From Lodderomyces elongisporus (lineage: Eukaryota; Ascomycota; Pichiomycetes; Serinales; Debaryomycetaceae): a stretch of DNA of 64,000 nt. The notes under the pieces are model-generated. The model worked only from the letters and a program-made list of their open reading frames with translations. It was not told the origin of the DNA and searched no databases. A program made the position numbers and the translations under genes. This document shows positions 31,352 to 41,716 of the stretch, in pieces. The DNA lies in assembly GCF_030384665.1 (NCBI RefSeq), contig NC_083675.1:310001-374000 (forward strand). Reading direction: 5' to 3'. Numbering within the stretch: position 1 is the first letter of the stretch; every line of letters starts with the position of its first letter.

Positions 31352-31836
31352 AAACTAAATTAAAAAAAAAAACAAACTAATGTTAGCACCCATAAATAGA
31401 TCTCAGATTAGCTAGTTGAGTAATGCAAATTTAGCAATCTAATATCTACCTTCCTGGTAACGTTGGAGTTTTTAATCTCTTTTCTACCCCCCTATTTACA
31501 CTTGTGTCTTTGCCCACAGACTTGAACATCCTGCTTTATCGTTTTTAGTTTTCATTTCCCTTTAGTCTTTTTTTTTGCACGTTATATCTCTGGTCTCATT
31601 CAAGATTGGAATCACAAGTAGTAGTTCCGACTTCTCGATCGACACACAAGCTTATCTCTATGTATCTATTCGCCCGCCCCACTGCCCCACTGCCCCACAC
31701 TCACACATGTACTTATATACGCATACATGTATTCCCTTGCTCTTGTAGTTTGACGTCATTCATCAAGCACTTTTTCAGTCCAAATGTTTTTGTTTATATA
31801 TTTTATTGTTTTTTATTTCTTTTATTTATTTATTTC

Positions 31837-32290
31837 TGTCGCATAGCACTGTCATAAGTGACAAGTGTACGACTGCTGAGCATCGGTTTGAGCTGGTAGC
31901 TCACCGATACCAGCGGTTTGAGTTCGTGACTTGATAGGCTATATTCCAACTAAGTGTAATTGTCAATGATCGCACCTATAAAGGTCTCAATGCTCATAAG
32001 TTAAGAGAGTAAATTGCCTCATACAAAGTCACTAGTAAGGAGAATCGTGAGAGTATACACTCTGCACGTTCACCTAGTGATTTGTGTTCAATGTAGTTGA
32101 CCGTATAAAATCTATATTTTACCGATAATTCTATATAATAGTGATAAGTTAATTTTACCACTTCTCGTTCCTATTTATATAAACTCATCTTGCTTGAAGT
32201 TTCAAGTTTCCTATGTCGTGCAATATTTTCCAAATATTCACTTAGCGGAAACGAGGGCACAGAGCGTCCAGTGTGTGTCGCACTGTGACA
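31837..32290. mobile_element. Solo LTR of a retrotransposon (454 bp)
   Basis: The element starts TGTCGCA and ends TGTGACA, so it has 5'-TG...CA-3' ends with short inverted TGTC/GACA termini. It is flanked on both sides by the same 5 bp, ATTTC (31832-31836 and 32291-32295), as expected for integrase-made target duplication. Inside are TATA-like sites (CCTATAAAGG, TTTATATAAAC). Its base composition is more even than the surrounding T-rich DNA. No reverse transcriptase or gag frame is present, so it is a remnant left by LTR-LTR recombination. Family not identified. Confidence 0.72.
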
Positions 32291-33273
32291 ATTTCTTTTA
32301 TTTCTTTTATTTCTCCTGAGTAGAGGGGAAGAAGCTGATTTTATTGGTCAGACCTATCTCTTTTACTTTTTTTGCCTTCTTTTTGTCCACCACAACTTCC
32401 CCCACCTCTTGAGACAAAAATTTCAAAGATATTCCTCTTCCAATTCACATAAGATGTGATGCGTTTTGGAAACTTTGCTGTGAATATCCAACAACTATTG
32501 CCAGGGTATTTGAAAATTGTACATAAAAATTGACGACTATTATAATTACAAAAAAAATTGCTTGCTATTTTGTCACGTGATAGTTTAATTTACACCTTAC
32601 TCCACAAAATTGAGATATAAGCTTTGAGTTTTAGTGCAGACCATATTTCAAAGAGTGTCTCTCTTTCTCTTTTTCTGGCTGTGATAAAACATTTCCTTTA
32701 GATTAGTTCAACTTAAACAGTCCAATGAAAAGAGTAGAACAAAAAAAAATTATCCAATAAACAGACCCTTCTTCTTATTTTTCTTTCTCTTGATGAAAGA
32801 AAACCAAATTTTTTCTCGAGTTAATAAGAATACTCAAACAATTGAGCAAATTGCGGATATATTTGCTTTGTTTTGTTTTGTTTTATTTTTCTTTCTATCT
32901 TTTTCCTCCAAATTCCAGCTTTGGAAAAGTGTGGAACTCTTTTTTTTTTTTTTTTTGTAAATCTGTTTTATATACTATTTTTTTTATTTTATTTTATTTT
33001 TTTTTGCTTTCCTTTACTTTCTAGGGGTTGCGAAATTTAGGATTGCTACATGTTCCAATTTAGCAATGATCCACTTTAATTGTTGGGGAGGCAATAATTG
33101 GGGACATACATATCCTTGTCATATGAATACGTATATAAAATTCAACCAATTGTATATATAATGCTGAGGATACTCTTGTTTATCCACAATTTTTAGAATC
33201 AACTTCAAACTTTGAACTTCTTTGCATTTTCTCTATTGATTTTTTTTTGATTACTTTTTCATTCTTCATTTGA

Positions 33274-33286
33274 CCCCCCCCCCCCC
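33274..33286. repeat. Poly-C homopolymer (13 C)
   Basis: Thirteen consecutive C, 41 bp upstream of the MSC1-like ATG. Length may be inaccurate in any assembly. Confidence 0.9.
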
Positions 33287-33327
33287 TCAAAATTTTGAAT
33301 TCCATTCAATAATAAAAGTATTTAGCA

Positions 33328-36300
33328 ATGAAGTTAGTTTGGTTATCGATTGTGTTCATCCAATTGGTGCAGGCCGCTAACAATTACGGTTTTGACCAAT
33401 GGAGCAACAATGACCTAAAACAATTTTTAAACGATTACAAGATCAAGCAAGACCCTTCATGGGACAACTCAAAGTTGATTGAAGTTGCCACCAACGAAGC
33501 TAAGAAATTGGAGAATGGCTACAAGAAATTAAAGACTGAGTTGGACAAACAATTGCAGCCAAAAAAGAACAATTTGGAGGACTACTTGAGTTTCAGCTTT
33601 TTGTTTGGACTGAATGAAAAGAAACGTTCCCCAATTCAGGACTGGTTCTTTGAAAGCTGGAACTTGGACTCATTGAGAAAGTATTTGAAACATAATGGTA
33701 TCAAGTACAGCGACACTGACAACAAGAGTGATTTGCTAAAGAGTGTCAAGTCTTCATTTGACAAAATTGCCAAGAAGAACAAAGGCTCGAATTATTACCC
33801 TGGAAGTTGGTTATACGACTCATGGTCAAATGACGATTTAACCAAATGGTTGAAGAAATATGATGTTCCATTTAACAAAAAGTCGACTAGAGAGCAATTG
33901 ATTGATAAAGTAAAGGAATACAACTACAAGGCAACAAATGAGATTGCAGACACCAAGGATGCTTTATTTGACTCATTGGACCTTTTTGACAAGTCCATCT
34001 TTGACCGTTCTGGCCAAATCAAGAATGAGTTTTTTGAAACCTGGTCATACTCTCAATTGCGCGAGTGGTTGTACTTGCATGGCTTCCTTAACGATGACCC
34101 AGATACTTATGTGGCTGATTTAGACAAGGAAAAATTGATTGATACTGCTCAAAAGTACAAAAAGTACCTTTTGGAAGACATTCAGACTTGGTTGAAACAC
34201 TCTGAAAGAAAGGTACAGCCATGGTTGAACAAGGGTGGTGAATCCTCTGACCCTTCATCTCACGAAAACAAGCATGCAAAGAATTTGATCAATGATACAT
34301 TCTTTGTTGGCATTGACAATTGGTCAAAGGACAAGTTGCGCGAGTTTTTGAATGTGCGTAAAGTTCCATACTCTATTTTCACCACCAGAACTCAATTGGT
34401 TGAGTTGGTTAAGGAGCACAGAGCAGATCCAATTCATGTTGAGGCTGAAGCCTATGTAATTGATCAAGATTTTTCCACCAACTCGATCAAACAATGGTTA
34501 ATTGAGCAAGGGCAAAATATTGATGGTTCAAGACAAGACTTGATTTCTGCTTTCCAAGAGCAGTTCAAGAAGATTGGTTCTGGTAGCAACAATATTGATT
34601 CCCAAATCAGATTCTATACTCCCGACTTGCAAGGCTACAAGAATTACTTGGAAAAGAATGTCCCAGAGTCAAAAAAGTATTCAGAGAGTAGAATTAAGCA
34701 AGCTTATAAGTTGGTTGAGGAATACTTTAACAAAGCCAGTGAGACTGCAAAAGAGGAATTCCAAAAAGACAAGTACTCAGCCGAGGAGGCGTTGCAAGAA
34801 ATTCAAAAGGCGAGCTACGAATATGCTTCTGGCTTTTATGATGAAATTGATGATGCTCAAAGTAACATTTCTCACTTGATTATCGATGCCAGATTAGCAA
34901 GTACAAATTATGTCAAGTCTTTGGTTAACAAATTGGTTAAGGACTGGAGAAAGTTTGAGACTACATTATTGGGAACTAAAAAGACGGCAGAGGGCTGGAT
35001 TGGTGATGGTCAAAAACAAGCTGAAAAGGGAGGTCAAGCCGTGTTGAAAAATGTTGATGATGCAAAGGATAGTCTTGCACAAAAGTACGAAGGGCTTTCC
35101 AAGAAAGCACAAGCTTTATACGATGAATACTTGAACAATGCCGGTGAGTCTGTTGATGATTTGTCAACTGAAGCGGGCAAAAAGTACGAAGAAGCCGCTA
35201 AAGAGGCCAATTACAAGTATGATCAATATGTGCAATTGCTCAACTCGAAATCTGACGAAGTTGCTGAAGCTGCAGGTAAGCAATACGAAAAAGCTGTTTC
35301 CGATGCCCAAAAGAAATACGACGAGTATTCTACTTTGTTTAACCAGAGAATTGACGAATTGACCAATGAGGCTGGTAAACTGTATGAAGCAGCAGCAGCA
35401 GAGGCTAGCAAGAAATTCGAGGAGTACAACAAGTTGGCCCAGGACACTGCTGCTGATGCATACAAAGAAGCAGGTAAACAATACGAAGCAGCAGCTGCAG
35501 AGGCTAACAAAAAGTATAACGAGTACACTAAATTGGCTGGTAAGAAGTACAACAATTTGTCCAAGTCAGCCAGCAAGCAATATGCCGAATATTCGAAACT
35601 TGCTAATAAGAAAGTTGATCAGTTATCGGATGACGCCGCCAAGCTGTATGAAGAAGCTGTTAAATTGGCCAATGAAAAGTATGCTGAGTTTAGCAAATTA
35701 GCTAGCCAAAAGTATGATGAATGGTCTTCCGATGCTACTTTGAAAGCCGACAAGTTATATAAGGAAGCAGGCAAGCAATACGAGCTTGCTGCCAAGGATG
35801 CTGCTAAGAAGTATGATGAGTATTCTTCGGTTGCCGCAGCCTATGCAGCAGATTTGGGAGCCAAGGCATCTAAAAAGTACAATGAGTATGCCAAAGATGC
35901 TGGTAACAAATTGGATGATTTATCGCAAGAAGCACAGAAGCAATACGAAATTGCAGCTATTGAGGCTGAGAAAAAGTACAATGAGTACTCGAAGATTGCT
36001 GGCGAAAAGTACGAAGAGTACAGTAAAGAAGCAGGTAAGAAATATGACGAACTTGCCAAGGAAGCTGCCAAGCAGTATGAAGCGGCAAAGAAAGATGCTG
36101 GAATCAAATGGGATGAGTATAGCAAGTTGGCTGGTGAGAAGGCTGTTGAATACAAGGACATTGCCGGACAAAAGGCCGTTGAATACAAAGATATTGCTGG
36201 AGAGAAGGCTACTGAGTTGGGCAAAGAGGCTGGAAAAAAGATTCAGGACTGGTCACAAACTGCTAGTGAAGAAGGCGGTAGATTGTATAGTGATGCTGTT

Positions 36301-36735
36301 GAGCAATCGCACAAGTCTTATGTCAAGTACTCCCCCAAGGTTCAAGATTGGTTCAAGAATGTTTACAGAGAATCACTTTACCGTTTGGGATTGTTCAACG
36401 AAAAGGTTTATGAGAAAGTCGAAGATGTTGGAGAATTAGCTGCTGAAAAATGGGACAGTTTCCTCAAGACTTACTCCAATGCAGACCTTAAAGCATACTT
36501 GAGATCATTTGGCTATAGCTATTCCTGGTTGAGCGGATTAAACAGAAAGGAATTGTTGACATTGGCCGAGGTTCAAGAGAAATTGTTTACTGGTAAAAAG
36601 CACTTGAAATGGGAAAGACCAATTGGTGAAGTTTTGAAAGGTGCCGGTGAGGATATTGGTGAAGCATTGGGCATCAAGAAACAACCACATGGTCTTGTTG
36701 AACATGTAAAGTACTATTTGGGATTCAATTATTGA
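33328..36735 (+). CDS. Secretory Msc1/Ish1-family protein with giant 11-residue repeat domain
   Basis: 1135 residues. A signal peptide (MKLVWLSIVFIQLVQA) is followed by six Ish1-type helix-extended-loop-helix motifs in the first ~420 residues, e.g. FDQWSNNDLKQFLNDY, FESWNLDSLRKYLKHNGI, YDSWSNDDLTKWLKKY, FETWSYSQLREWLYLHG and IDNWSKDKLREFLNVRKV. A seventh lies near the C-terminus (YSNADLKAYLRSFGYSYSWL). Residues 585-991 are 37 uninterrupted undecapeptides of type KKYxEYxKxAG. Two units read KLYE only through CTG codons, so in this clade they are probably KSYE. Family relatives (S. cerevisiae Msc1, S. pombe Ish1) sit at the ER/nuclear envelope; S. cerevisiae Msc1 is far shorter (513 residues). 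The role of the repeat domain is unknown. Confidence 0.8.
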   Translation: MKLVWLSIVFIQLVQAANNYGFDQWSNNDLKQFLNDYKIKQDPSWDNSKLIEVATNEAKKLENGYKKLKTELDKQLQPKKNNLEDYLSFSFLFGLNEKKRSPIQDWFFESWNLDSLRKYLKHNGIKYSDTDNKSDLLKSVKSSFDKIAKKNKGSNYYPGSWLYDSWSNDDLTKWLKKYDVPFNKKSTREQLIDKVKEYNYKATNEIADTKDALFDSLDLFDKSIFDRSGQIKNEFFETWSYSQLREWLYLHGFLNDDPDTYVADLDKEKLIDTAQKYKKYLLEDIQTWLKHSERKVQPWLNKGGESSDPSSHENKHAKNLINDTFFVGIDNWSKDKLREFLNVRKVPYSIFTTRTQLVELVKEHRADPIHVEAEAYVIDQDFSTNSIKQWLIEQGQNIDGSRQDLISAFQEQFKKIGSGSNNIDSQIRFYTPDLQGYKNYLEKNVPESKKYSESRIKQAYKLVEEYFNKASETAKEEFQKDKYSAEEALQEIQKASYEYASGFYDEIDDAQSNISHLIIDARLASTNYVKSLVNKLVKDWRKFETTLLGTKKTAEGWIGDGQKQAEKGGQAVLKNVDDAKDSLAQKYEGLSKKAQALYDEYLNNAGESVDDLSTEAGKKYEEAAKEANYKYDQYVQLLNSKSDEVAEAAGKQYEKAVSDAQKKYDEYSTLFNQRIDELTNEAGKLYEAAAAEASKKFEEYNKLAQDTAADAYKEAGKQYEAAAAEANKKYNEYTKLAGKKYNNLSKSASKQYAEYSKLANKKVDQLSDDAAKLYEEAVKLANEKYAEFSKLASQKYDEWSSDATLKADKLYKEAGKQYELAAKDAAKKYDEYSSVAAAYAADLGAKASKKYNEYAKDAGNKLDDLSQEAQKQYEIAAIEAEKKYNEYSKIAGEKYEEYSKEAGKKYDELAKEAAKQYEAAKKDAGIKWDEYSKLAGEKAVEYKDIAGQKAVEYKDIAGEKATELGKEAGKKIQDWSQTASEEGGRLYSDAVEQSHKSYVKYSPKVQDWFKNVYRESLYRLGLFNEKVYEKVEDVGELAAEKWDSFLKTYSNADLKAYLRSFGYSYSWLSGLNRKELLTLAEVQEKLFTGKKHLKWERPIGEVLKGAGEDIGEALGIKKQPHGLVEHVKYYLGFNY
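35080..36300 (+). repeat. Coding array of 37 x 33-bp units (11-residue repeats)
   Basis: The frame divides exactly into 37 units of 11 codons from QKYEGLSKKAQ to EEGGRLYSDAV (1221 bp). Consensus is K-K/Q-Y-[DEN]-E-Y/A-x-K-x-A-[GNS]. Many units group in threes (KKYxEY.. / ..xDxLs.EA. / KQYEAAA..), suggesting growth by 33-residue blocks. Confidence 0.95.
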
Positions 36736-37397
36736 ACTTGTTGGTAAGAAGTTTTGAGCGAGGTGAGTAGAATTTATAGGACCAGTTACACTTTTAGATG
36801 GAGGTGGTCAAAAGAAAAAGTGTATTGAAGTTTTAATCGAGTATATCTATTATTGTTGTCGTTTTCTTCTTTCCCCTTTTCTTTACTCCTTTTCTCCTTT
36901 GATCAAACTCTCTGCCTCGTATTGTGCGATCAATTAGGAATGAACTCTATGCTTTCAGTTACTTAGGCTTGTAGAGATAGCTCGGTTCAAAACTTTTTCT
37001 TTAATGATGATAAACATTTATTGAAGCTTAGTATGCTAGTTGGTAATGAGCCGTGTAATTAAATGATTTAAGCAATACAATACAATACAATACAAAGCAA
37101 AACAAAACAAAGCAAAGCCAAACGAAGCAAGAAAATAATTTATCCCAAAACAGATGTATTACATAATAAATTATATAAGCTTATTAAATCAGAAATGTAA
37201 ACAAAAGGGAAAATCTGCAATCGTCTCGCGCACACACACACACACAACTTACACAACACATACAACACACTCACTTTGTCTCTGTTTCTCTTTCTCGCAT
37301 TTTTTTTTTGATCTGTTGCGGCAGACGATATTATCAATTCTTACAACCAATACTATCATACCATATTTAACAGTACCATCTAAATATTTATAGCATC
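36736..37397. other. MSC1-TUB1 intergenic region
   Basis: Gene-free. AATAC and AAAC-type short repeats at 37074-37126 and a CA run at 37231-37245. Holds the TUB1 promoter. Confidence 0.5.
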
Positions 37398-39245
37398 ATG
37401 AGAGAAGTCATTAGTATCAACGGTATGTTTTTATAGACTTTGTGACGTTCATGCTGGACCACTGCAGACTTGGAGCTCGATTTGAATTTGAGATTGATTA
37501 CCTTTTTTTATTTTCTGTGGACCTATTTGACAACACACATAGGCAAACCCACAACATCATTTATGAAAGAAGAGAAAGGAAGGCAAAAGAAAGTTGCTAT
37601 CTCAACTCCAACTATATACATCCTTTTTTTTTCTTTGTGAGTTTGTGGACCTAAGGATAGTTTGGATATAGCCTAAGAATGTGGTCAAGGTGTATATAGT
37701 CCTAGCTTTACGCGTCATGGCCACTCTACTAGTACAACTATTTTCTTTCACCTTTTTCGACGACGATTACAACCACCACCAATAATGCAGTACCACCGCT
37801 CCACCGTTCTACAATTTTACCGTTTCATTGTTCCTCCAATTTATAATTTTTTCTTTGTTTTTCTTCTTTTTTTTTTTCGTTTCCCTCTTTTCCTGAGATA
37901 GATTACTAACTTTGAAATTATAGTCGGACAAGCTGGTTGCCAGATTGGTAATGCATGCTGGGAATTATACTCGCAAGAACACGGAATCAAGCCAGATGGT
38001 TACTTGCAAGAAGGTTTGGACAGACCAAAAGGTGGAGAAGAAGGGTTTAGCACTTTCTTTAGCGAGACTGGTTCCGGTAAATACGTTCCCCGTGCGTTGT
38101 ATGTTGATTTAGAACCAAATGTTATTGACGAAGTTAGAACAGGTCTTTACAAAGATTTGTTCCACCCAGAACAATTGATTGCTGGTAAGGAAGATGCGGC
38201 AAACAACTATGCAAGAGGTCACTATACAGTGGGAAGAGAAATCATGGATGATGTTTTGGACAGAGTCAGAAGAATGAGTGACCAATGTGATGGATTACAA
38301 GGTTTCCTCTTTACCCATTCTTTGGGTGGTGGTACTGGTTCTGGTTTAGGTTCTTTGTTACTCGAACAATTGTCGATGGACTATGGTAAGAAATCCAAAT
38401 TGGAATTTGCCGTTTACCCAGCACCACAAGTTTCTACATCAGTCGTTGAGCCATACAACACTGTCTTGACTACACACACTACCTTGGAAAATGCAGACTG
38501 TACTTTTATGGTTGACAATGAAGCCATTTATGATATGTGTAGAAGAAACTTGGATATTTCTAGACCAAGCTTTAGCGCATTGAACAATTTGATTGCTCAA
38601 GTTGTGTCATCGGTGACTGCTTCTTTGAGATTTGATGGTTCATTAAATGTTGACTTGAACGAGTTCCAAACCAACTTGGTGCCATACCCAAGAATCCATT
38701 TCCCATTGGTGAGTTATGCGCCAGTTTTCTCCAAGGCCAGAGCCAACCATGAAGCTAACTCGGTTTCCGAGATTACTCAATCTTGTTTCGAACCAGGTAA
38801 CCAAATGGTCAAGTGTGATCCAAGAACTGGTAAGTACATGGCCACCTGTTTGTTGTACCGTGGTGACGTTGTCACTAGAGATGTGCAAAATGCCGTTGCT
38901 CAAGTCAAGGCCAAGAAGAATGTCCAATTGGTTGATTGGTGTCCAACAGGTTTCAAGATTGGTATTTGTTACCAACCACCAACTGCTATTCAAGGTAGTG
39001 AATTGGCCAGTGCACAAAGAGCCGTTTGTATGTTATCAAATACCACTGCTATTGCTGAAGCATGGAGAAGAATTGACAGAAAGTTTGACTTGATGTACTC
39101 AAAGAGAGCATTCGTGCACTGGTATGTTGGAGAAGGTATGGAAGAAGGAGAGTTTACAGAAGCTAGAGAAGACTTGGCTGCATTGGAAAGAGACTACGTT
39201 GAAGTTGGTACCGATTCTTTCCCAGAAGAAGAAGAAGAGTATTAA
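37398..39245 (+). CDS. TUB1: Alpha-tubulin, spliced
   Basis: Exon 1 is 37398-37422 and exon 2 is 37924-39245, giving 448 residues. Exon 1 encodes MREVISIN plus one base; splicing makes Val and continues [15 protein letters not shown]. The start MREVISIN marks alpha- rather than beta-tubulin. The GTP-binding GGGTGSG loop, the catalytic Glu in [16 protein letters not shown] and an acidic tail ending in EEY (a terminal Tyr) are all present. The intron sits at the same codon as in S. cerevisiae TUB1. Without it the first ATG in the main frame would be 38004, losing ~35 conserved residues. Confidence 0.98.
37423..37923 (+). other. Intron of TUB1 (501 nt)
   Basis: Donor GTATGT at 37423, branch site TACTAAC at 37904-37910, acceptor TAG ending at 37923. 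It is several times longer than the S. cerevisiae TUB1 intron. A 70-codon open frame inside it (37442-37654) shows no recognisable product. Confidence 0.95.
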
Positions 39246-39879
39246 GCAGTGTTTCCCTTGTCTTTAGGAGGGAACATAAAAGAGCTTTTTTTGCCTTTGC
39301 TAATTTATCAAGCTTCCAGTATATCGTGACTTATGTTGATCTTCTGAGTCTCTTCTGAGTCTCCTCTGAAGCTCTTCTTTGTCATATATACATGTATACC
39401 CTTTTTGTTGTTTTTTGTTTTCTCTTTATTTTTTTCTTCTCCCTTTATAGGTTTAATTTTATTGTTATTTGTGTTGCATCTGTTGCTTGTAGTGGGTAAT
39501 GGTTGTTGTTACATGTGGTATATTTGTCAGATATATTGGCGATGTTCTCGGCTATTAATATTGTTAGTGTGAGGGATAAAAAAAAAGAGATCAAAAGAAA
39601 AAGAGAAAAAAAAAAGAAAAAGAAAAAGAAAACAAGAATGAGTTTGTGTGTGCGATTCGGAAGCTAAAGAATCTCCCGCATTCTGTGCGCTGTATTAATA
39701 ATACCGTGAATTTTTCACCAACACACATTTAGGCCATCTTGAAAACTTATTATTTGAAAGAGCATCACATATACCAAATCATACGCATATTAATATAAAT
39801 TTCCGTATAGCTATATATTTATATTTGTATACATATACATATACATATACATATTTTTCACCTTACTACACAGTTATCA
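39246..39879. other. TUB1-PGA3 intergenic region
   Basis: Gene-free. A-rich purine tract at 39580-39632 and an ATACAT repeat at 39829-39853 shortly before the next ATG. Confidence 0.5.
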
Positions 39880-40782
39880 ATGGAGGATAAGAGAAAGCTA
39901 TTAGACCAGCCACTTCATGGTATATACATTCCGATTGGGCTTCTTCTTTTCGGTACGTGGCTTTTTAGTTGGTCGTACATGCCTTATACCATTGCATTTA
40001 TTGTTGTGATTGTTTCTATCAAGTACTACTCAGCGCTCCAGCGCCGCCTGTCGATCGATAAGAATGTTTGGCGTGACTTTGAACTTATTGACCGTACACT
40101 CATTGCACCAATGACCTCGATATACCGTTTCAAACTCAATAGAGAAGACGAGGTTCTTGACTGCCCCACCGGTCACCATCTTGCATGTTGCTTTACAATT
40201 GATGGCAAAGACGAGGTTAGATTCTACTCTCCTATCCTGAACCAATTTGATATGGGTTTCTTTGATATTTTGGTCAAACATTATGAGAATGGGAAAGTTA
40301 CTAGGAAATTGGCACAATTGCCCGTTGGTCAAACTGTTAAATTTAGAGGTTTTGTTGGTAAATTGGACTATAAACCAAACATGGCAAAAGAAATTGGACT
40401 CATTGCTGGTGGTACTGGTATAACACCAATTTTGCAAGTGATTACCCGCGTGATTACAAATGCCGATGACAATACCAAGATTAAATTGATTTTCGGAAAT
40501 GAGACTGAGAAGGATATTTTGTTAAAGAATGAAATTGATGAGATTGCAAGCAAATACGACAACTTTGATGTGCACTATACTGTTACTTATCCAGAGTCTG
40601 GATGGGTTGAAGAAGGTAAAGGCAGTAAAGGCTACGTCAACAAGGAGATGATTGAGAAATATGCTCCATCAGTAGACGATGAAAATATGTTATTCATTTG
40701 TGGACCACCCGAGATGAAGCGCAGCTTGTTTGAATTGACTCAAGAAATGGGATGGAAAAAAGAAAATATCTTTTGTTTTTAA
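39880..40782 (+). CDS. PGA3: NADH-cytochrome b5 reductase family, PGA3/NQR1-like
   Basis: A 300-residue FAD/NAD oxidoreductase. The N-terminus LDQPLHGIYIPIGLLLFG closely resembles S. cerevisiae Pga3 and differs from Cbr1. Two hydrophobic segments (~13-33 and ~35-52) anchor it to membrane. The FAD motif RFYSPIL, the NAD-binding GGTGITPILQV and the FICGPPEM motif near the C-terminus are all present. The C-terminus ends ENIFCF where many relatives end in QVFVF. Pga3 is a plasma-membrane/ER b5-reductase linked to quinone reduction and lifespan in S. cerevisiae. The related Aim33 is a less likely identity. Confidence 0.85.
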   Translation: MEDKRKLLDQPLHGIYIPIGLLLFGTWLFSWSYMPYTIAFIVVIVSIKYYSALQRRLSIDKNVWRDFELIDRTLIAPMTSIYRFKLNREDEVLDCPTGHHLACCFTIDGKDEVRFYSPILNQFDMGFFDILVKHYENGKVTRKLAQLPVGQTVKFRGFVGKLDYKPNMAKEIGLIAGGTGITPILQVITRVITNADDNTKIKLIFGNETEKDILLKNEIDEIASKYDNFDVHYTVTYPESGWVEEGKGSKGYVNKEMIEKYAPSVDDENMLFICGPPEMKRSLFELTQEMGWKKENIFCF

Positions 40783-41716
40783 TAGTGTTTGGACTGAGGT
40801 AGGAGGTTAAAATATAGGAAAATGAGGATGACGAGGATCAGGTGGAGTTAAAAGAATAGTAGAAATCATGAATAAAACATATACTAGCTAGGTTGCAATG
40901 TAGTAAAGATGAATTATATTATAATATTTGAAAAAAATAGAAGAGAACGATTATAACTCCTTATTACTCAGTGAACACTTTAGGCACTACTTTGATCCTC
41001 CTTTTTTTCCTTTCCTTTTCTTTCCTTTACTTTTGTTTTCTTTTCCAAAATGATAAAGTTAACAGTGAATAGACAAAAAAGACGGTTTTACAGTTATTGC
41101 TTCAGGGCCAGTTCGAATTGAATTTTTGTTAAATTTGTTTTTTGGCCCGCAAGTTAGAATTGTCTTTTCTTTAACTCCGCAATGAAATATACAGTGGAAA
41201 AAGCGGGCGAGACGGGAAGTGGAAGGCATTGTAATTTCTAGTTCGTTCGTTCATTCGTTTGTGGGTGAGAGAAGCAACTGAAACTTTAAAGAAACAAATT
41301 CGGTCGGCCGGTGTTAGTTCCAAAAGCGGCAGAATGGTATTTCATATCTCACTGTGTGATTCCATAATTTTTCTTTATATAAATTAGACATCGTGAACAA
41401 CCACGCAAAGCTGTACAAGTAATTCTTTGCCTCTTCATTACTAAAGCTTACAAACCAATTGAGCTCAAAAAAAAGTATCTATCTATCCAAATTTTGTTTT
41501 TCTACTAATCTGTCTTTACATATATGTGAATATATATAAAAGTCAATATCCCTTCCTTCAACATCTAACACATTTCTTTACGTATCATTCTATCTGTTTT
41601 TTTCTAATTTTCCATCTTTTCTTAACATCTTTATCTTTATCGCCACTTCACAATCAAATAAAGTACAATATAACTGTCCTTTCTATATTACATTAACAAT
41701 AACAACAACAACAACA
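40783..41716. other. Intergenic region upstream of the first aldo-keto reductase
   Basis: Gene-free. AT-rich stretches, and a CAACAA-type leader (41699-41715) directly before the ATG. No RNA gene seen. Confidence 0.5.

Larger units (their letters stand above)
31352..33327. other. ERG13-MSC1 intergenic region (contains a solo LTR)
   Basis: Outside the LTR the sequence is T-rich with no gene. A GTCACGTGAT element lies at 32572-32581. T-runs occur at 32939-32956. A 13-C run (33274-33286) lies ~40 bp before the next ATG. TATA-like elements are near 33133 and 33152. Confidence 0.6.

Noticed and set aside
31606..31857. 83-codon open frame overlapping the LTR start
   Set aside because: Pro/Thr/His-rich low-complexity product that runs into the LTR; no similarity seen.
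37442..37654. 70-codon open frame inside the TUB1 intron
   Set aside because: Lies wholly between clear splice sites and lacks any recognisable motif.
40000..41200. Possible tRNA B-box (GTTCGAATT near 41111)
   Set aside because: No matching A-box or cloverleaf arms at the needed distance. Similar GTTC-like matches elsewhere also failed, so no tRNA is called.
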